Of a DNA stretch of 64,000 nt, positions 10,721-21,605 are shown piece by piece (the stretch's first letter is position 1; every line of letters starts with the position of its first letter). Below the pieces are notes generated by a model that ran no database searches, was not told where the DNA came from, and was given only the letters and a program-made list of their open reading frames with translations. Source of the stretch: Bidens hawaiensis (lineage: Eukaryota > Streptophyta > Magnoliopsida > Asterales > Asteraceae); assembly GCA_021521415.1 (NCBI GenBank), contig JAIQDT010000187.1, forward strand, positions 1,302,001-1,366,000. Direction: 5' to 3'. Both the position numbers and the translations under genes were made by a program.

Positions 10721-12168
10721 GTGCTGGAAGCTCGGGAGAAAGGCCTTAAAGAAGTATCATTGGACCCCGAGGATCCAGAGATAAAGGTGTTCCTAGGATC
10801 CACTATCCCCACGAAGATTGAGGAGGATTTAGTATCCTTCTTAAGGCGAAGAAGATCTACCTTTGACTTCAAGCACTCGGACATGACAGGTATTTCAGAA
10901 GAGGTAATCACTCATAAACTCGGCCTTGATTTATCTGTTAAACCCATCCATCAGAAGCGAAGAAAATTCGCTCCTGAGAGGAACAAGATCATACAAGAAG
11001 AAGTTGAAAAACTTCTTAAGGCCGATATGATCAGAGAGGTTCAATATCCTCGATGGCTAGCTAATGTAGTCGTTGTTTCAAAAAAGAATGGAAAGTGGAG
11101 GGTGTGTGTCGATTTTACTGATTTAAACAAGGCATGCCCCAAGGATCCTTTCCCATTACCACATATAGATTCCATGGTGGATGCAACGGCAGGACATGAA
11201 ATGCTTACTTTTATGGATGCTTCCTCTGGATTTCAACAAATTCAGATGGAACCATCTGATCAAGAGGATACAACATTCATGACTCCTACCGGCATATACT
11301 GTTATACAGCCATGCCGTTTGGACTAAGAAATGCAGGGGCAACATACCAAATACTAGTCAACATGATGTTCAAGGATCAGTTGGGCAAAACTATGGAAGT
11401 TCACATAGACGATATGGTGGTAAAATCAAAGAAAGCTGAGGATCACCTTAAAGACCTCGAGAAAGCATTCAATATCCTCGGCCAATATAACATGAAATTG
11501 AATCCGTCAAAATGCCACTTTGGTGTTAAGGCTGGAAAATTTCTGGGATATATGGTAACTAAAAGAGGAATTGAAGCAAGCCTTGAACAGATTGAAGCCA
11601 TCCTCAATTTGAAATCTCCTGCAAACGCAAAGGATGTCCAAAGGCTCACAGGAAGAATAGCTGCTATCAATAGGTTCATCTCAAGATCCTCCGAGAAGTG
11701 TAAGGACTTCTATAACATCCTTAGGAAGAATAAGAAGTTTGAATGGACGGAAAAGCATGAGGCTGCGCTTACAGCCTTGAAGGATTACTTATCCTCAGCT
11801 CCAGCTCTCTAATGAAGCCAGTGGATGGAGAATCCTTATATTTGTATTTAGCTGTCTCAGGAAATGCAGTAAGTGCTGTCTTGGTAAAGGATCATGAAGG
11901 TGAACAGCATCCTGTTTACTATGTAAGTAAAAGTCTTCTAAATGCGGAAGCCATGTATTCTCATTTAGAAAAGTTAATTCTTGCACTTATTATGGCTTCT
12001 ACTAAATTGAGACATTATTTTGAAACTCATCCTATTATTTTGAGAACTAACTATCCTGTAAAGAATGTTCTTAGAAAACCAGAGTTATCAGGTAGGATGG
12101 CCAAGTGGGCTGTAAAATTAAGTGCATATGATATCCAATACGAGCCAAGAACAACAATCAAGTCTTAA
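10721..12168 (+). pseudogene. reverse transcriptase and first RNase H of Tat pol
   Basis: Reverse transcriptase runs in frame 2 to the TAA at 11810-11812. Visible blocks are KKNGKWRVCVDFTDLNKACP, PFPLPHIDSMVD, FMDASSGFQQIQM, the palm motif HIDDMVVKS (usually YVDDM, so Tyr is replaced by His but both Asp remain), and LNPSKCHFGV. After a shift to frame 1 at about 11810, the connection/RNase H part continues with YLYLAVSGNAVSAVLV and QHPVYYVSKSL. It ends at TAA 12166-12168. RNase H normally carries Asp in LYLYLAVS-type position and Glu in the YSHLEKLILAL helix; the Glu is present. The protein copies element RNA to DNA and degrades the RNA strand. Confidence 0.88.
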
Positions 12169-12650
12169 GCACTAGCGGACTTTGTGGCTGATTTCACTAG
12201 TGACCTACAAAAAGGAGCTGACTTGGAGGTCCAACAACTAGAAAAGACTAAGGATCCATGGATCCTTTTCACAGATGGAGCATCCAACGTAAGAGGGACA
12301 GGATTGGGGATCCTACTGAAATCGCCATAGGGGGACATATTACCCCAGTCTATAACCTGTGAATTTCAAGCAACAAACAACGAGGCAAAATATGAGTCTC
12401 TAATCGCAGGTTTGCAATTATCTAAGTACATGAGGATCAGGTATCTTCAAGTATATATAGATTCATTATTAATCGCTAACCAATTTAATGGCTCATATGC
12501 TGTTAAAGGAGAAAACTTAATCAAATATTTAGAACTTGTGAAGAAATTAGCAAAATCCTTCGAATTGTATAGTATTGATCAGGTACCAAGGGAAGAAAAC
12601 ATCGGGGCAGACGCTTTGGCAAATTTAGCCTCATCCTTGAAAATTCCAGA
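12169..12650 (+). pseudogene. second, archaeal-type RNase H domain
   Basis: In frame 1 after the stop at 12166, WILFTDGASNVRGTGLGILL begins a second RNase H fold. The likely catalytic residues are Asp in FTDGAS, Glu in NNEAKYESLIAGL, Asp in YIDSLLIANQ and Asp in GADALANLAS. A TAG interrupts it near 12328. A duplicated RNase H of this kind distinguishes the Tat lineage among plant Ty3/gypsy elements. Its proposed role is cleaner removal of RNA during reverse transcription. Confidence 0.8.
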
Positions 12651-14006
12651 AGATACGAAGATTCCAATTATTCATGTTCTCTCACCAGCGATTGGAGAAC
12701 AAGAAGTTGGAGAAATAACAAATGACAAAGAAATTGTACTCTGGGATCCATTATCCTCAAATAATCGAGAATCATGGATCCTTCCAATCAAGAAGCACAT
12801 CCAAACAGGAGAGATTCCAGCAACAGAGAATCCCAAATCCTTCAAACTTAAGGTATCACAATACATTTTATTAGATGATATGCTATACTGGAAATCTCTT
12901 GCAGGCCCGTACTTGAGGTGCATTGAGGATCCTGAAATCCAAGAGGTGCTCAAAGACTTTCATGAAGGTGATTGTGGTAATCACACCGGAGGTAGAGCCC
13001 TATTTTCCAGGATTATGAGAACAGGATACTTCTGGCCAACAATGAAGAGAGATGCAATGGAATATTCAAAGAAATGTGATGCTTGTCAAAGACATGCAAA
13101 CATCCTCCACCAGCCAGCAGAACCTATGTATCCTATATCCTCTTCGTGGCCTTTCATGAAATGGGGTATGGATATTGTAGGCAAACTACCTAAGGCACAG
13201 GAGGAAGAGTATTCATGCTTGCAATGACGGACTACTTTTCAAAATGGATAGAAGCAGAAGCTTTTGTTCAAGTACGCAAAAAAGAGGTGATATATTTCAT
13301 TAAAAGATATATTATTACTAGATTTGGTATTCCATCGGAAATTATTTGTGACAACGGTTCCCAGTTTATCGGGAAAAGAACCACTAACTTTTGTGACAGT
13401 TGGGGTATCAAGATGATAACCTCTACTCCAGTACATCCTCAAGCTAATGGTCAAGCGAAGTCTAGCAACAAAATTATCATCAATAATCTGAAGAAGAAAC
13501 TAGGATCCAAGAAGGGAAAATGGGCCGAAGAGCTACCTTATGTTCTTTGGGCGGACAGAACAACACCTAAGAATGCAACAGGCCAGACACCATTCTTATT
13601 AGTATTTGGCTCAGAGGCAGTAATCCCAACAGAGATGGTGGTTCCTACAGCAAGAACAAGCATCCATGATCCTGAAGCCAATGAAGAAATTCTTCTTGAA
13701 GACTTAGTTACTGTAGAAGAACTCAGAGACCTAGCCAAGATTAGAATGGCAGCATATCAACAAAGGGTAGCTGGGGCATACAACAAAAATATAAGAATCA
13801 GAAGATTTCAAGAAGGAGATTTGGTTTTAAGAAAAGCCTTACAAAATACTACTAACTCGGCTGATGGAAAGTTAGCACCCAAGTGGGAAGGACCCTATCA
13901 GATTAAGTCGGAAGCAGGAAAGGGGGCATATCATTTGCTCATAATGGTAGGCAGCATATTACCAAGAGCATGGAATGCTATCCATCTCAAGAAGTATTTT
14001 TTCTAG
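12651..14006 (+). pseudogene. integrase of Tat pol, frameshifted
   Basis: The zinc-binding region near 12960-13095 has His in HEGDCGNH and the Cys pair in KKCDACQRH. The first catalytic Asp is in KWGMDIVGKLP. A one-base shift near 13200-13215 moves the frame from 1 to 3. The core then continues with MTDYFSKWIEAEAF, the second Asp in ICDNGSQF and HPQANGQAKSSNK, where the third catalytic residue, normally Glu in NGQAE, is Lys. The core block TPFLLVFGSEAVIPTEM and a C-terminal FQEGDLVLRKA/PKWEGPYQI domain close the protein at TAG 14004-14006. The Glu-to-Lys change alone would inactivate strand transfer. Confidence 0.88.
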
Positions 14007-14146
14007 TCAGGATCTAGTATCCTTCGAAAATCAATCATCCATTTAGGATCAAGGATCCTAAAATTGGTAATATCTATCTGATCACTTATTTATTTCATAT
14101 TCTTGTTATTAATTCAAGGATAATGTATTCTTAACATCTATCTTTT

Positions 14147-14151
14147 CCAAG
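14147..14151 (+). repeat. target site duplication, left (CCAAG)
   Basis: CCAAG here and at 16032-16036 flank the solo LTR exactly. Confidence 0.85.
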
Positions 14152-16031
14152 TGTAACATCGTGAAAATTACGAGTTCAAAGTACCAACTTTCCAAAGTTA
14201 AGGGACTAAAAATGCCAAATTCCAAACCTTAGGGCTTAAAATGAAAAATCTGATTTCTTGTCCTATCGAGATAAGCGATGGACAAAAGAGTGAGCCCATC
14301 GCGTATCGCGATGGAGCTTCTGACACAGTGTGACACGTGTGCCACGTGGCACACTGTGGCATCAGCTGCTGCCACGTGTCAACACGTGGCAGGTCTACCC
14401 AGTGATTCATCAGACCTAAATCGCGATACGCGATAGGTCTGCCCAGGGACCCATCGCGTACCGCGATGGGATCTAATTTCAGCTCTATAAATAGCAAGGT
14501 CGGGATCAGCCATTTGCACACCAAAACTCAGCCTTGTTTTCTCTCTCTAGCTTCTCTCTAAAACCCGACATTCATATTAACGATCCACCTTGATAAACAT
14601 GCTCTGATTCCTTTATTTGCCTGTTCGATTCCCCGATTTCTTGTCGACGTTTCCTCAAAGTGCGTGCCACCCTTCACCCACATTAACCAAGAAAGGTGTT
14701 TGTTCTCGAAAGACGTGCCATCAATTAACGAATATTGGTGTCAAAGATGATCAAGAAGTAAAGCGGCGTTGGAGTGCTGCTCAATTTCGTGGGGTTTTCA
14801 ATACGCCAATAAGGTTAGGCGTAACGACAAAATATAATATAATATAATATTATATTAAAGGCTTAAGCCTTAAGTCGAGGTTATACTCGATACCTCGATA
14901 AAAGAAAGAAAACATAACAAAGAAATAAAAGAAAGATAAGATATGGAATATTGATACGTATATATTTGTGTATATTCTTTGTTATGAAAATATTATTTAA
15001 TGAATAATGAGTATTCTTAAATAATAAAAGAAAATGATTACGTTTCTTAGAGAAGAAGAAACGCCGGGTTTCAAATATAAACTAAATGTTTATACTTTAC
15101 ATTTAAACTAAAGGTTTTCAAGTAAAAGAAAATGAACTAAAGGTTCATCGAGGTTGAGATATAAAATAAGACTAAAGGTCTTAAGCCGGATCGTGTATCC
15201 GACTAACAAATATTTATACTCCTACTATAGGTGCGAGATAAAGAAGGGAAAGACCATTGGACGGTGTGTGAAGCAGATCCTAAAGAGAAAAAGGTGAATA
15301 CGCCCCTAAACTTTTATAACTTATTTTAAAATGAGTCAAACATGTTATATGAAATTGTTTACAAGGAACTACGTGTTCCTAAAACCGTTATAAATAAGGG
15401 TATGAACCTAGCCCTCAGGCTGTGGTATACGTATGTCTGGATCCTTGCATAGGTGGTACTACGCGATGAATGGGCACATCGTACCACCCTTGGTCGTAGG
15501 ACGCTCTCCTGCAGGGAGTACGACCGTTGTGTATATTTACGGGTACTTAACTAAGTCGAATGTTGCGGTGTTTTGCTGAGATGACCTAGAGTAGAGGCTC
15601 GAATTTATAATGTGTTATTTGACTTTGTTATTCCTAAGCCACGTTGGGCCGGGACAGGCGTAGTCTCGAGGGGTAATAAAGTAAAAGAAAATATTTTGCG
15701 TCAGCGTGTTCACCAGCATTCGTTGCTGACGTATTTTCTTACATTTTGTAGGTGAACAATGATAGCGCTTGGAATGACGAAGTGCTTTAAATATCCGATG
15801 GCTCGGATTTATTTTGTATAAACTTAACCTATGAAAATGGTGGTTTGTAAATGTAAACAATTAAATGTTTTGTTAATCAAACGAGTATTTTATAATTCCG
15901 TCTTTTGAATGTAAAAAAGTTATGTTTCGATCCTTAAAGTTTTATAAATCTTCCGCAAACTAACGCAACTCTGATTTATTTACAATTATGGTACCAATTG
16001 TTGGTTCACTCTGGCCTAATGGGGTGTGACA
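14152..16031 (+). mobile_element. solo LTR, 1880 bp, with perfect 5-bp duplication
   Basis: Begins TGTAACATCG and ends GGGGTGTGACA with CCAAG on both sides. There is no internal region, so recombination between two LTRs is the likely origin. The U3 has three palindromic TCGCG clusters (14275-14475) and repeated CACGTG-type motifs (14325-14395), followed by CTATAAATAG at 14484-14493. Open frames inside (14198-14524 minus, 14617-14847 plus, 15615-15860 minus) show no protein features. Family: Ty3/gypsy chromovirus-like by termini only. Confidence 0.85.
14484..14493 (+). promoter_or_regulatory. TATA box of the solo LTR
   Basis: CTATAAATAG, a full plant TATA consensus, follows the palindromic U3 block and precedes a CT-rich leader at about 14540, as expected of an LTR promoter. 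Confidence 0.6.
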
Positions 16032-17420
16032 CCAAGTTTTTAAGTAACAATGCAGATTTCGATAAGAGGTTCAATGTCTAAGAGGTTGGCCACTCTCCTT
16101 TACATTCAAGGTACTATCCTATTTCTCTTGGCTTAGCCCACGTTTGGATATGACCCCTGATGGTTATGTCCTCTAAGGTTTAAAGGTTTTCACCTTTCTT
16201 ATAAATAGAGTTTCTACGCTCTCGCCTGGAGCGCACGTTATCCAACGTATAGTCCGGGGCAGTGGGACCAGTACACGCTTAGTGGCTGACAATTTCGTTG
16301 CTTTCGGCTATATGGAGGATCCTACGATTTATGGTAGACGTATCATACCACCGGTTTATAACGTTTTCATGTAATCTCAAGACAAAGGTTTCTAACATTT
16401 TCATGTTAGCTAAGGTTTATAACGTTTTAACGTTATCTTCGTTCGGGCAAGACCCCAGTTAACATTCGTATTTGGGCTTGTCCCCAGTTCACGGGCTTGT
16501 CCCCAGATTACACGGGCTTGTCCCCAGTTGCACGAGCTTGTCCCTAGTTTATTATTTGGGCTTGTCCCCAGCTTATTGGGTTTAATCTCAATTAACACTA
16601 TGAATTATTTGCAATAGAATTTCTAAGTTCTTTGTGAAGATCAAAAATCTAAGGATCCAGAATCCTAAAGTTATTCCTTCAAGGATCACTGAAAGTTCAT
16701 TACTTATGGTAACTTAGGTCTACCTAGACCTTCTGGTATGATCTCTGTTAACTAATTTATATATTATATTAGTCGCAATAATTTTGGATATTTCTGTTTA
16801 AAAGGTTATTCCCTTAAAGTTGTTTTATTACTAAATTTTTTTACCTATTTTTAAGGATACTCTATCCTAAAATTTGTCCTTCAAGGATATTCTATTGTAT
16901 AACTTTTAACAACTTTTAAGGATATCTTATCCTACTGATTGTTTTTTAAGGATATTCTATCCTAAGTAATTTTCATAAGGATCTTTTATCCTAAAATTTG
17001 TTACTTAAGATTATTTTTCAAAACTATCAATATTGCTAAAGTTATATCAAACAGACTTTTAAGAATAAACAACAAGCAAATAGTCAAAAGATTTATATTA
17101 ATAATCCACTAGGACTTATGCAAAATACTTAACCAGTACTTCACCATGCAAAAGATGGACCATCCATCCGGGTTAAGTGAGAGTTACTAACAGTTCATAA
17201 GTGTAGGAAAATTAAAAAAAACAGGGACAACAAAGGCTTCATCCCCACAAACAGAGGATCCCTCCACCTTTGTCACCCCCGCAAGATTGTCTTAAGGATC
17301 TTGGATCCTTTACCCTAATTACTATTGTTTATTACAAACCAAAAGAAATTGCTCAGAAAAACATCAACACAAATAAAAAAGTGGGCTCGGGCCTTGTCTT
17401 CTATATCCTTCATCGCCCAC
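16032..17420 (+). other. Tat 3' region with tandem and hairpin repeats
   Basis: No gene. Six copies of a GGGCTTGTCCCCAG unit, one of them diverged in the first position, lie at 16443-16575 with spacing of about 20 bases. At 16852-16995 five short dyads of the form AAGGATA...TATCCTAA follow one another. The frame at 16410-16598 minus is made by the tandem repeat. The stretch separates pol from the antisense gene. Confidence 0.7.
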
Positions 17421-19020
17421 TTAAGCTACATCTTCACCCTCGGTAGCACCGTCTCCCTTGCCAGCTTCGACCACCTCCTTGTCGCCACTATTCCCAGCCT
17501 CGGTGTTTTCAGCCATCTCCTCATCATCATCGCCACCAAGATCGTCAAGGGCAGCCTTCCACTTTTCCACATCCCAGGTCGACTTGTCAAAAGCGGGATC
17601 ACCAGCCTCCTTCGCCATCTTGGTCCGTTCTTGGAATACCGACCTGGCAGCCCACACTTTGGCCTCATCTGTAGCCTACTCCACTGCCTCTTGACGTTGG
17701 GCTTCGGCTAAGGATAGCTGATCCTCCAACTGTTTTTTCTCCTTGGAGAGCTGGATCCTTGTCAACCACGACTTTCCCTAACCCCAACAACTTGTCACTC
17801 ATTTGGCCAATAATCTTTTCATAATGCTCTTTGAAAGCATTCACAGCCTATACACAACAAAATACTCAAAATCAGAAGGATATTGGATCCTATATTTCAA
17901 AGTGTCAGGATACAGGATACTTACAGAGAGGACAATGTCATAATGGGTCTCAGGATCAGAGGATCTTTTCCTCTTGGAAGCCGCGGACTTGGCCTGGTTG
18001 TTGCAGTCTTGGGCTCGAAGCTAGTGCCTGCCTTCGAAGCCTCTTTCTTGACGACAGGGGAGGTGACCATACAATCAATGTCTTCTAGGGAGAACTTGCT
18101 GGCTGACTTCTGGGATTTCTTGGTGCCTGAAAAGGAAAAAAGTTAACAGATAAGTTTTCTTATTTTAATCTTATTTATTTAAAATTATTAACTTACTTGA
18201 CATTCTTGAACTCGAGGAGATATAACAAAACCTTCAACAAAATGAGCTTGAAAGGTCCTAATCTCGGTATCCAATGCTAGGAACCGTTATGTCTTTTCTT
18301 CTGTGCCAGGTAGCTTGCCCAAAGAAGCAAAGTTTTCAACTGCAAACAAAAAGGAAAAATTCAGAATTCAAGTCAGAGCATTAAGGATCCTGCTATTTCT
18401 TAAGGATCCAGGATCCTACCCTTTCTAACCCACTTGGAAGGAAGATCGATTCCTCCTGGTATCGAGTCACGTTTTACAAAGAAAAACTGATTCCTTCACA
18501 GAGAATCATTTAAAGTGACTTTCAATATCGGGTGAGGTTGTCGGGGCTTGGATTTGAAGATAAAATGGGCAGGACCGTGGGTAGTGAGGGTGTACAAATG
18601 TGATAACTCTGGAAGACCGATGTCCATCTTTTGCTCTTCTATGATTCTCTCGATAGTGCTGAGAACTCTCCAAACCATGGGCATAGCTTGTATATAGGAT
18701 ATGCCGGTGGAAACAAAGAAGCTTTGAGTAAAAGACGGAAAGGGATATTTGTAGCCGATTAGAAATGAAGTCGCCGGAAAACAGACCCAGACTTTGGAAT
18801 AAACATCACATCGGACACTGGATTCGTAGGGTCGGAATAGGGGTTTCGGAGGAAACAGTGTGCGAAAATCTTCAACTTCTGGATCAGTGAGTTTGCAAAT
18901 TTTGGCTGACGGGTTGGCTAACAGACATTGGGGTTCCATTTACATTAACTCAGAACCGTCGGAGGTTTGTTCAGAAGGTTTAGAGGGAGACGGAGAAGAA
19001 GAAGATGAAGTAGTAGACAT
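17421..19020 (-). pseudogene. antisense, intron-containing gene of the Tat element (putative gypsy-type transposase domain)
   Basis: Read on the minus strand, a gene starts at 19020 (MSTTSSSSSPSPSKPSEQ). An in-frame stop at 18940-18942 is followed by a 147-codon open stretch with RTLFPPKPLFRPYESS, FPSFTQSFFVSTGISYIQAM and HFIFKSKPRQPHP. This resembles the Pfam 'transposase (putative) gypsy type' domain as I remember it. Splice signals then define exons near 19020-18420, 18339-18197, 18126-17925 and 17847-17421, with introns GTAGG...TTTGCAG, GTAAGTT...TTTTCAG and GTAAGTAT...TGTATAG. The last exon encodes an Ala/Glu/Lys coiled-coil-like region (QLEDQLSLAEAQRQEAVE) and an acidic tail, ending TAA 17421-17423. 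Further stops (18496-18498, exon 2, exon 4) and probable frameshifts show it is dead. Such antisense ORFs are known in Tat/Retand-type elements; function is unknown. Confidence 0.7.
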
Positions 19021-19100
19021 GGTAAAAAAAATAAGAGAAAGATCAGAAGGATACCTGATGCGTCGATGGAGGTGTGGTTATAATCAAAGATATAGGGCGG

Positions 19101-19109
19101 CATATATAG
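19101..19109 (-). promoter_or_regulatory. candidate TATA box for the antisense gene
   Basis: On the minus strand CTATATATG lies about 80 bases before the ATG at 19020, between the gene and the 3' LTR. Position fits a promoter of its own; inference from motif only. Confidence 0.4.
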
Positions 19110-19230
19110 ACGGTTATTATTATCCTGGGGGCTAAATGGTAAATAATTCTGGCAAAACCGTCCCATCTATCAGTTTTTGCAGTAAGTTTGAAATTAAAAA
19201 AGATAGTTGTATTCCACTATCACCCGCCAT

Positions 19231-19242
19231 TTTGGGGGCAAT
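19231..19242 (+). other. polypurine tract before the Tat 3' LTR
   Basis: TTTGGGGGCAAT directly precedes the LTR start TGTTAGGGC at 19243, the expected place of plus-strand priming. Confidence 0.65.
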
Positions 19243-20101
19243 TGTTAGGGCATAAATATTGTGCTGAGGATCCTTATCCTTAACTATCTTATGGATAGAT
19301 TATCCTTTAGATATGTATCAGGTTATAAAGGATCGACGATCCTCGGTATTATTTGTTTACTAATGATTGCGTTTAGTATGGTGATGTGTTAGACATGTAT
19401 GACAAATTTAAGACGTGCTGACATCAACTATCCTCATGAAGCATTCTCTAGTTGGAGTATGGATCCAGGATCCTTATTCAATGTAGCTGTTAATGGACGA
19501 TTTCATGTAAAGATTGATGTTTAAAATATCAACAACGGCTCTGAGACTTGTTCTTCCGCTTATCTCGCTACTGGACTTATAAGGCACGTGGTCAAAGTCA
19601 TGGGAGTGGCTGGTGGAAGACTTGCGGATCATAAGGAGATATTGTTATTTGTATTTCTTATATAATCGAGTTATGATCGATTATAAAGACACATGTAATA
19701 TCACACACACTAGAGCAGAAGCAATTAACTCTCTCTACTCAATAGTTTACTTTGTAACCTCGATCATAAACTCCACAAGCATTGTAACACTTTTTTTTAT
19801 TAATATACTTGAAGGTGATAGTTTTCACCTTCCGGGGGTTTTTTGTGCCGGAGATTACTATAATCGCGTACTATCCGACCAAAGGCTACCTCGTTAATCC
19901 TTGACCGAAGCAATTCGACCAAAGATTACCTTGTTAAGTTTTGACCGAAGAAGGATTATCGTAATCAAGGGTTTTTTCCCTCGTGATCAAATCCTTGTGT
20001 TCATCAAGATTTCGATTATACATTCACTATTATCGTGTTAGCACTATACCTCACTTGACAGATTTGGATACATTATCCTTAGCTGATTTTTATCCAAAAC
20101 A
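19243..20101 (+). repeat. 3' LTR of the Tat element
   Basis: Starts TGTTAGGGCAT and ends ATCCAAAACA. It aligns to the 5' LTR over its full length with about 34 differences, mostly substitutions. Confidence 0.9.
19811..19832 (+). repeat. hairpin in LTR, 3' copy
   Basis: GAAGGTGA pairs with TCACCTTC around TAGTTT. Relative to 7592-7613 one C-G pair has become A-T on both strands of the stem. Confidence 0.8.
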
Positions 20102-20604
20102 CCATTTCCATAACTTGAGTTTTCCATTTAATTAATAACCATAACTTTGGGGATTCTAGTCTGGGTAGTTATCTTTGTCATCTAAATTAATCTGAGTTTT
20201 CTTAATTGTTTTCTTTAGTTTAATTAATTAGGTTAAAGTTTTATAATAAATTAATTAATTATTATAATATTTAGGGTTAAGGTTTTATATTTTATTAATT
20301 AGTTTATTATTAGTTTAATTAAAGTAATCATTAGTTAATTATTATTAAGTTTTAGTTATTAGTATTAAATTCCCCTCAAATATTATTAATACATAGTCGT
20401 GTCTTGTAGTTGAGTCTTGTTTGCTAATTTCGTAATTTAAAGAGTCTCGTGGGTTCGATATCCGGACTTACTTAGCTGTACTAGAGTCGACCGGTTCACT
20501 TGCCGGTTAGTAGTTTAAGTTAAGTTTAAGGGTCTAGAGTATTATTTAGTGTCTAGATTAGTATAATTTTAGTTATTTATTATTTGACTACTTTTAGCAC
20601 ATCA

Positions 20605-20968
20605 GAAAGCTAGCGTGGTTTAGCAATATTTACGTCAACACCGACGAGAATCAAAAAGTGGCACTTGTGATTCCGATTTTTACAAGTTGGCTAACAAGCA
20701 TTATACCACCAAACTTAAACACGTCTTTCCAAACGCGGGTGTTTGGGAAATTGTCCAGTTTTGTCCGATGTGGCATGTCGCTATTGATGTTGAGAAGGTG
20801 AAGAGGATTAAAACGTTCGAAAGTAGAGAATTAAGCACCGGTGGCTTGAATGCTCATTATAACACTGACCTTATTTCCAATTATTTTGAGGGACAAAGCA
20901 AATGCAAGATCGTCATCGAAAAAACCCGAGTCGTTCCAGTATCCAAAATTGCATTTTGCATCTTCTAG
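20605..20968 (+). pseudogene. unrecognised coding-like fragment
   Basis: Directly after the Athila LTR end is a frame reading SDFYKLANKHYTTKLKHVF, FPNAGVWEIVQFCPMWHV, DVEKVKRIKTFESREL and YFEGQSKCKIVIEKTRV, closed by TAG at 20966-20968. Codon use and composition look protein-like, but I do not recognise the family. No ATG context is convincing (ATG at 20687 is mid-fragment) and a stop lies near 20619. It may be a piece of a host gene or of another element. A second, shorter frame over the same bases is also open, which weakens the case. Confidence 0.3.
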
Positions 20969-21605
20969 AGAATTGCAATTTAAAAATATTCAGTTGAGGG
21001 AACAACAACTTGGTAATGGTGGGCGGCTTGTGGTTGTGGCGATGGCTGGGGGATGGTTGGTGGTAGTGGGCGGTAATGGTTGATTGTGGTGGTGGTGGAA
21101 GGCTGGGTGGTGGCAATGGTTGAGGGAAATGGTTGGTGATTGTGGTAGACGATAGTGGTAGTTGGCTGTGCGAGCGGGGTGGTGGCGATGGTCAGGGGAA
21201 ATGATTTTTGGTGGTGGCCGACGGTGGCAGGAGGCTGCAGTAGAAGGTGGATGGCGGGTGTTGCTGGTGGGATGATGATGGTGGATGTGACGTAGGGTGT
21301 AAAAGGGCATGGAATGACTCAAAAACAAGGAAGTGAATGAAATGAATTTGCGTGTTTTAGGGGAAATGAAATTAAACTAGTGATGGGTGATTCCATTACA
21401 CTGACAAACCAAACAATATTTTTTTTATTCCTTTACAATCATCTATTCTATTCCATATCTCATTCCTGCATATAAACACTAACATAGATTTATTAGACGA
21501 ACGGTAAAAATTAATTAGAAACAAGAATAAAATAAATGGTTAACTCGTCTAGTAATTCAATGAAGTCTAATACTAATAATGTGGGCTTGTTTGATTTTTT
21601 CAATA
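20969..21605. repeat. G/T-rich simple repeat, then AT-rich spacer
   Basis: 20990-21300 is a minisatellite-like run of GGTGGTGG, GGCGATGG and GGTTGGTGG variants. The antisense Pro/His-rich frame there is a composition artefact. 21330-21590 has no feature. Confidence 0.6.

Larger units (their letters stand above)
7022..20101 (+). mobile_element. Ty3/gypsy Tat-type retrotransposon, complete but mutated
   Basis: Two matching LTRs (7022-7882, 19243-20101) flank a primer site, gag, protease, reverse transcriptase, RNase H, a second RNase H, integrase, a long 3' region with an antisense gene, and a polypurine tract. The second RNase H after the usual one and the antisense gene are marks of the Tat lineage. 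By hand alignment the LTRs differ at about 34 of 860 positions, so the insertion is old enough for about 4 percent divergence. All coding frames carry stops or shifts. A solo LTR (14152-16031) interrupts the 3' region. Confidence 0.9.
5793..20604 (+). mobile_element. 3' LTR of the Athila element, split by a nested insertion
   Basis: The LTR begins TGATATAATG after the polypurine tract and runs to 7021, is interrupted by the Tat element, and resumes at 20102 to end GCACATCA at 20604. Without the insertion it is about 1.73 kb. The 3' part contains GTGGGTTCGATATCCGGAC and a CCGGTTCACTTGCCGG hairpin, typical of Athila U5 regions as I remember them. The target bases flanking the insertion are CCAGT (7017-7021) and CCATT (20102-20106), a five-base duplication with one mismatch. 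Confidence 0.8.

Noticed and set aside
14198..14847. Frames of 108 and 76 codons in the solo LTR
   Set aside because: Lie in U3/leader sequence with TATA and palindromes; no protein features.
17325..17711. Plus-strand 128-codon frame
   Set aside because: Complement of the last exon of the antisense gene, whose acidic/coiled-coil reading and splice sites are better supported.
20990..21328. Minus-strand His/Pro-rich 112-codon frame
   Set aside because: Translation of a GGTGGTGG minisatellite.
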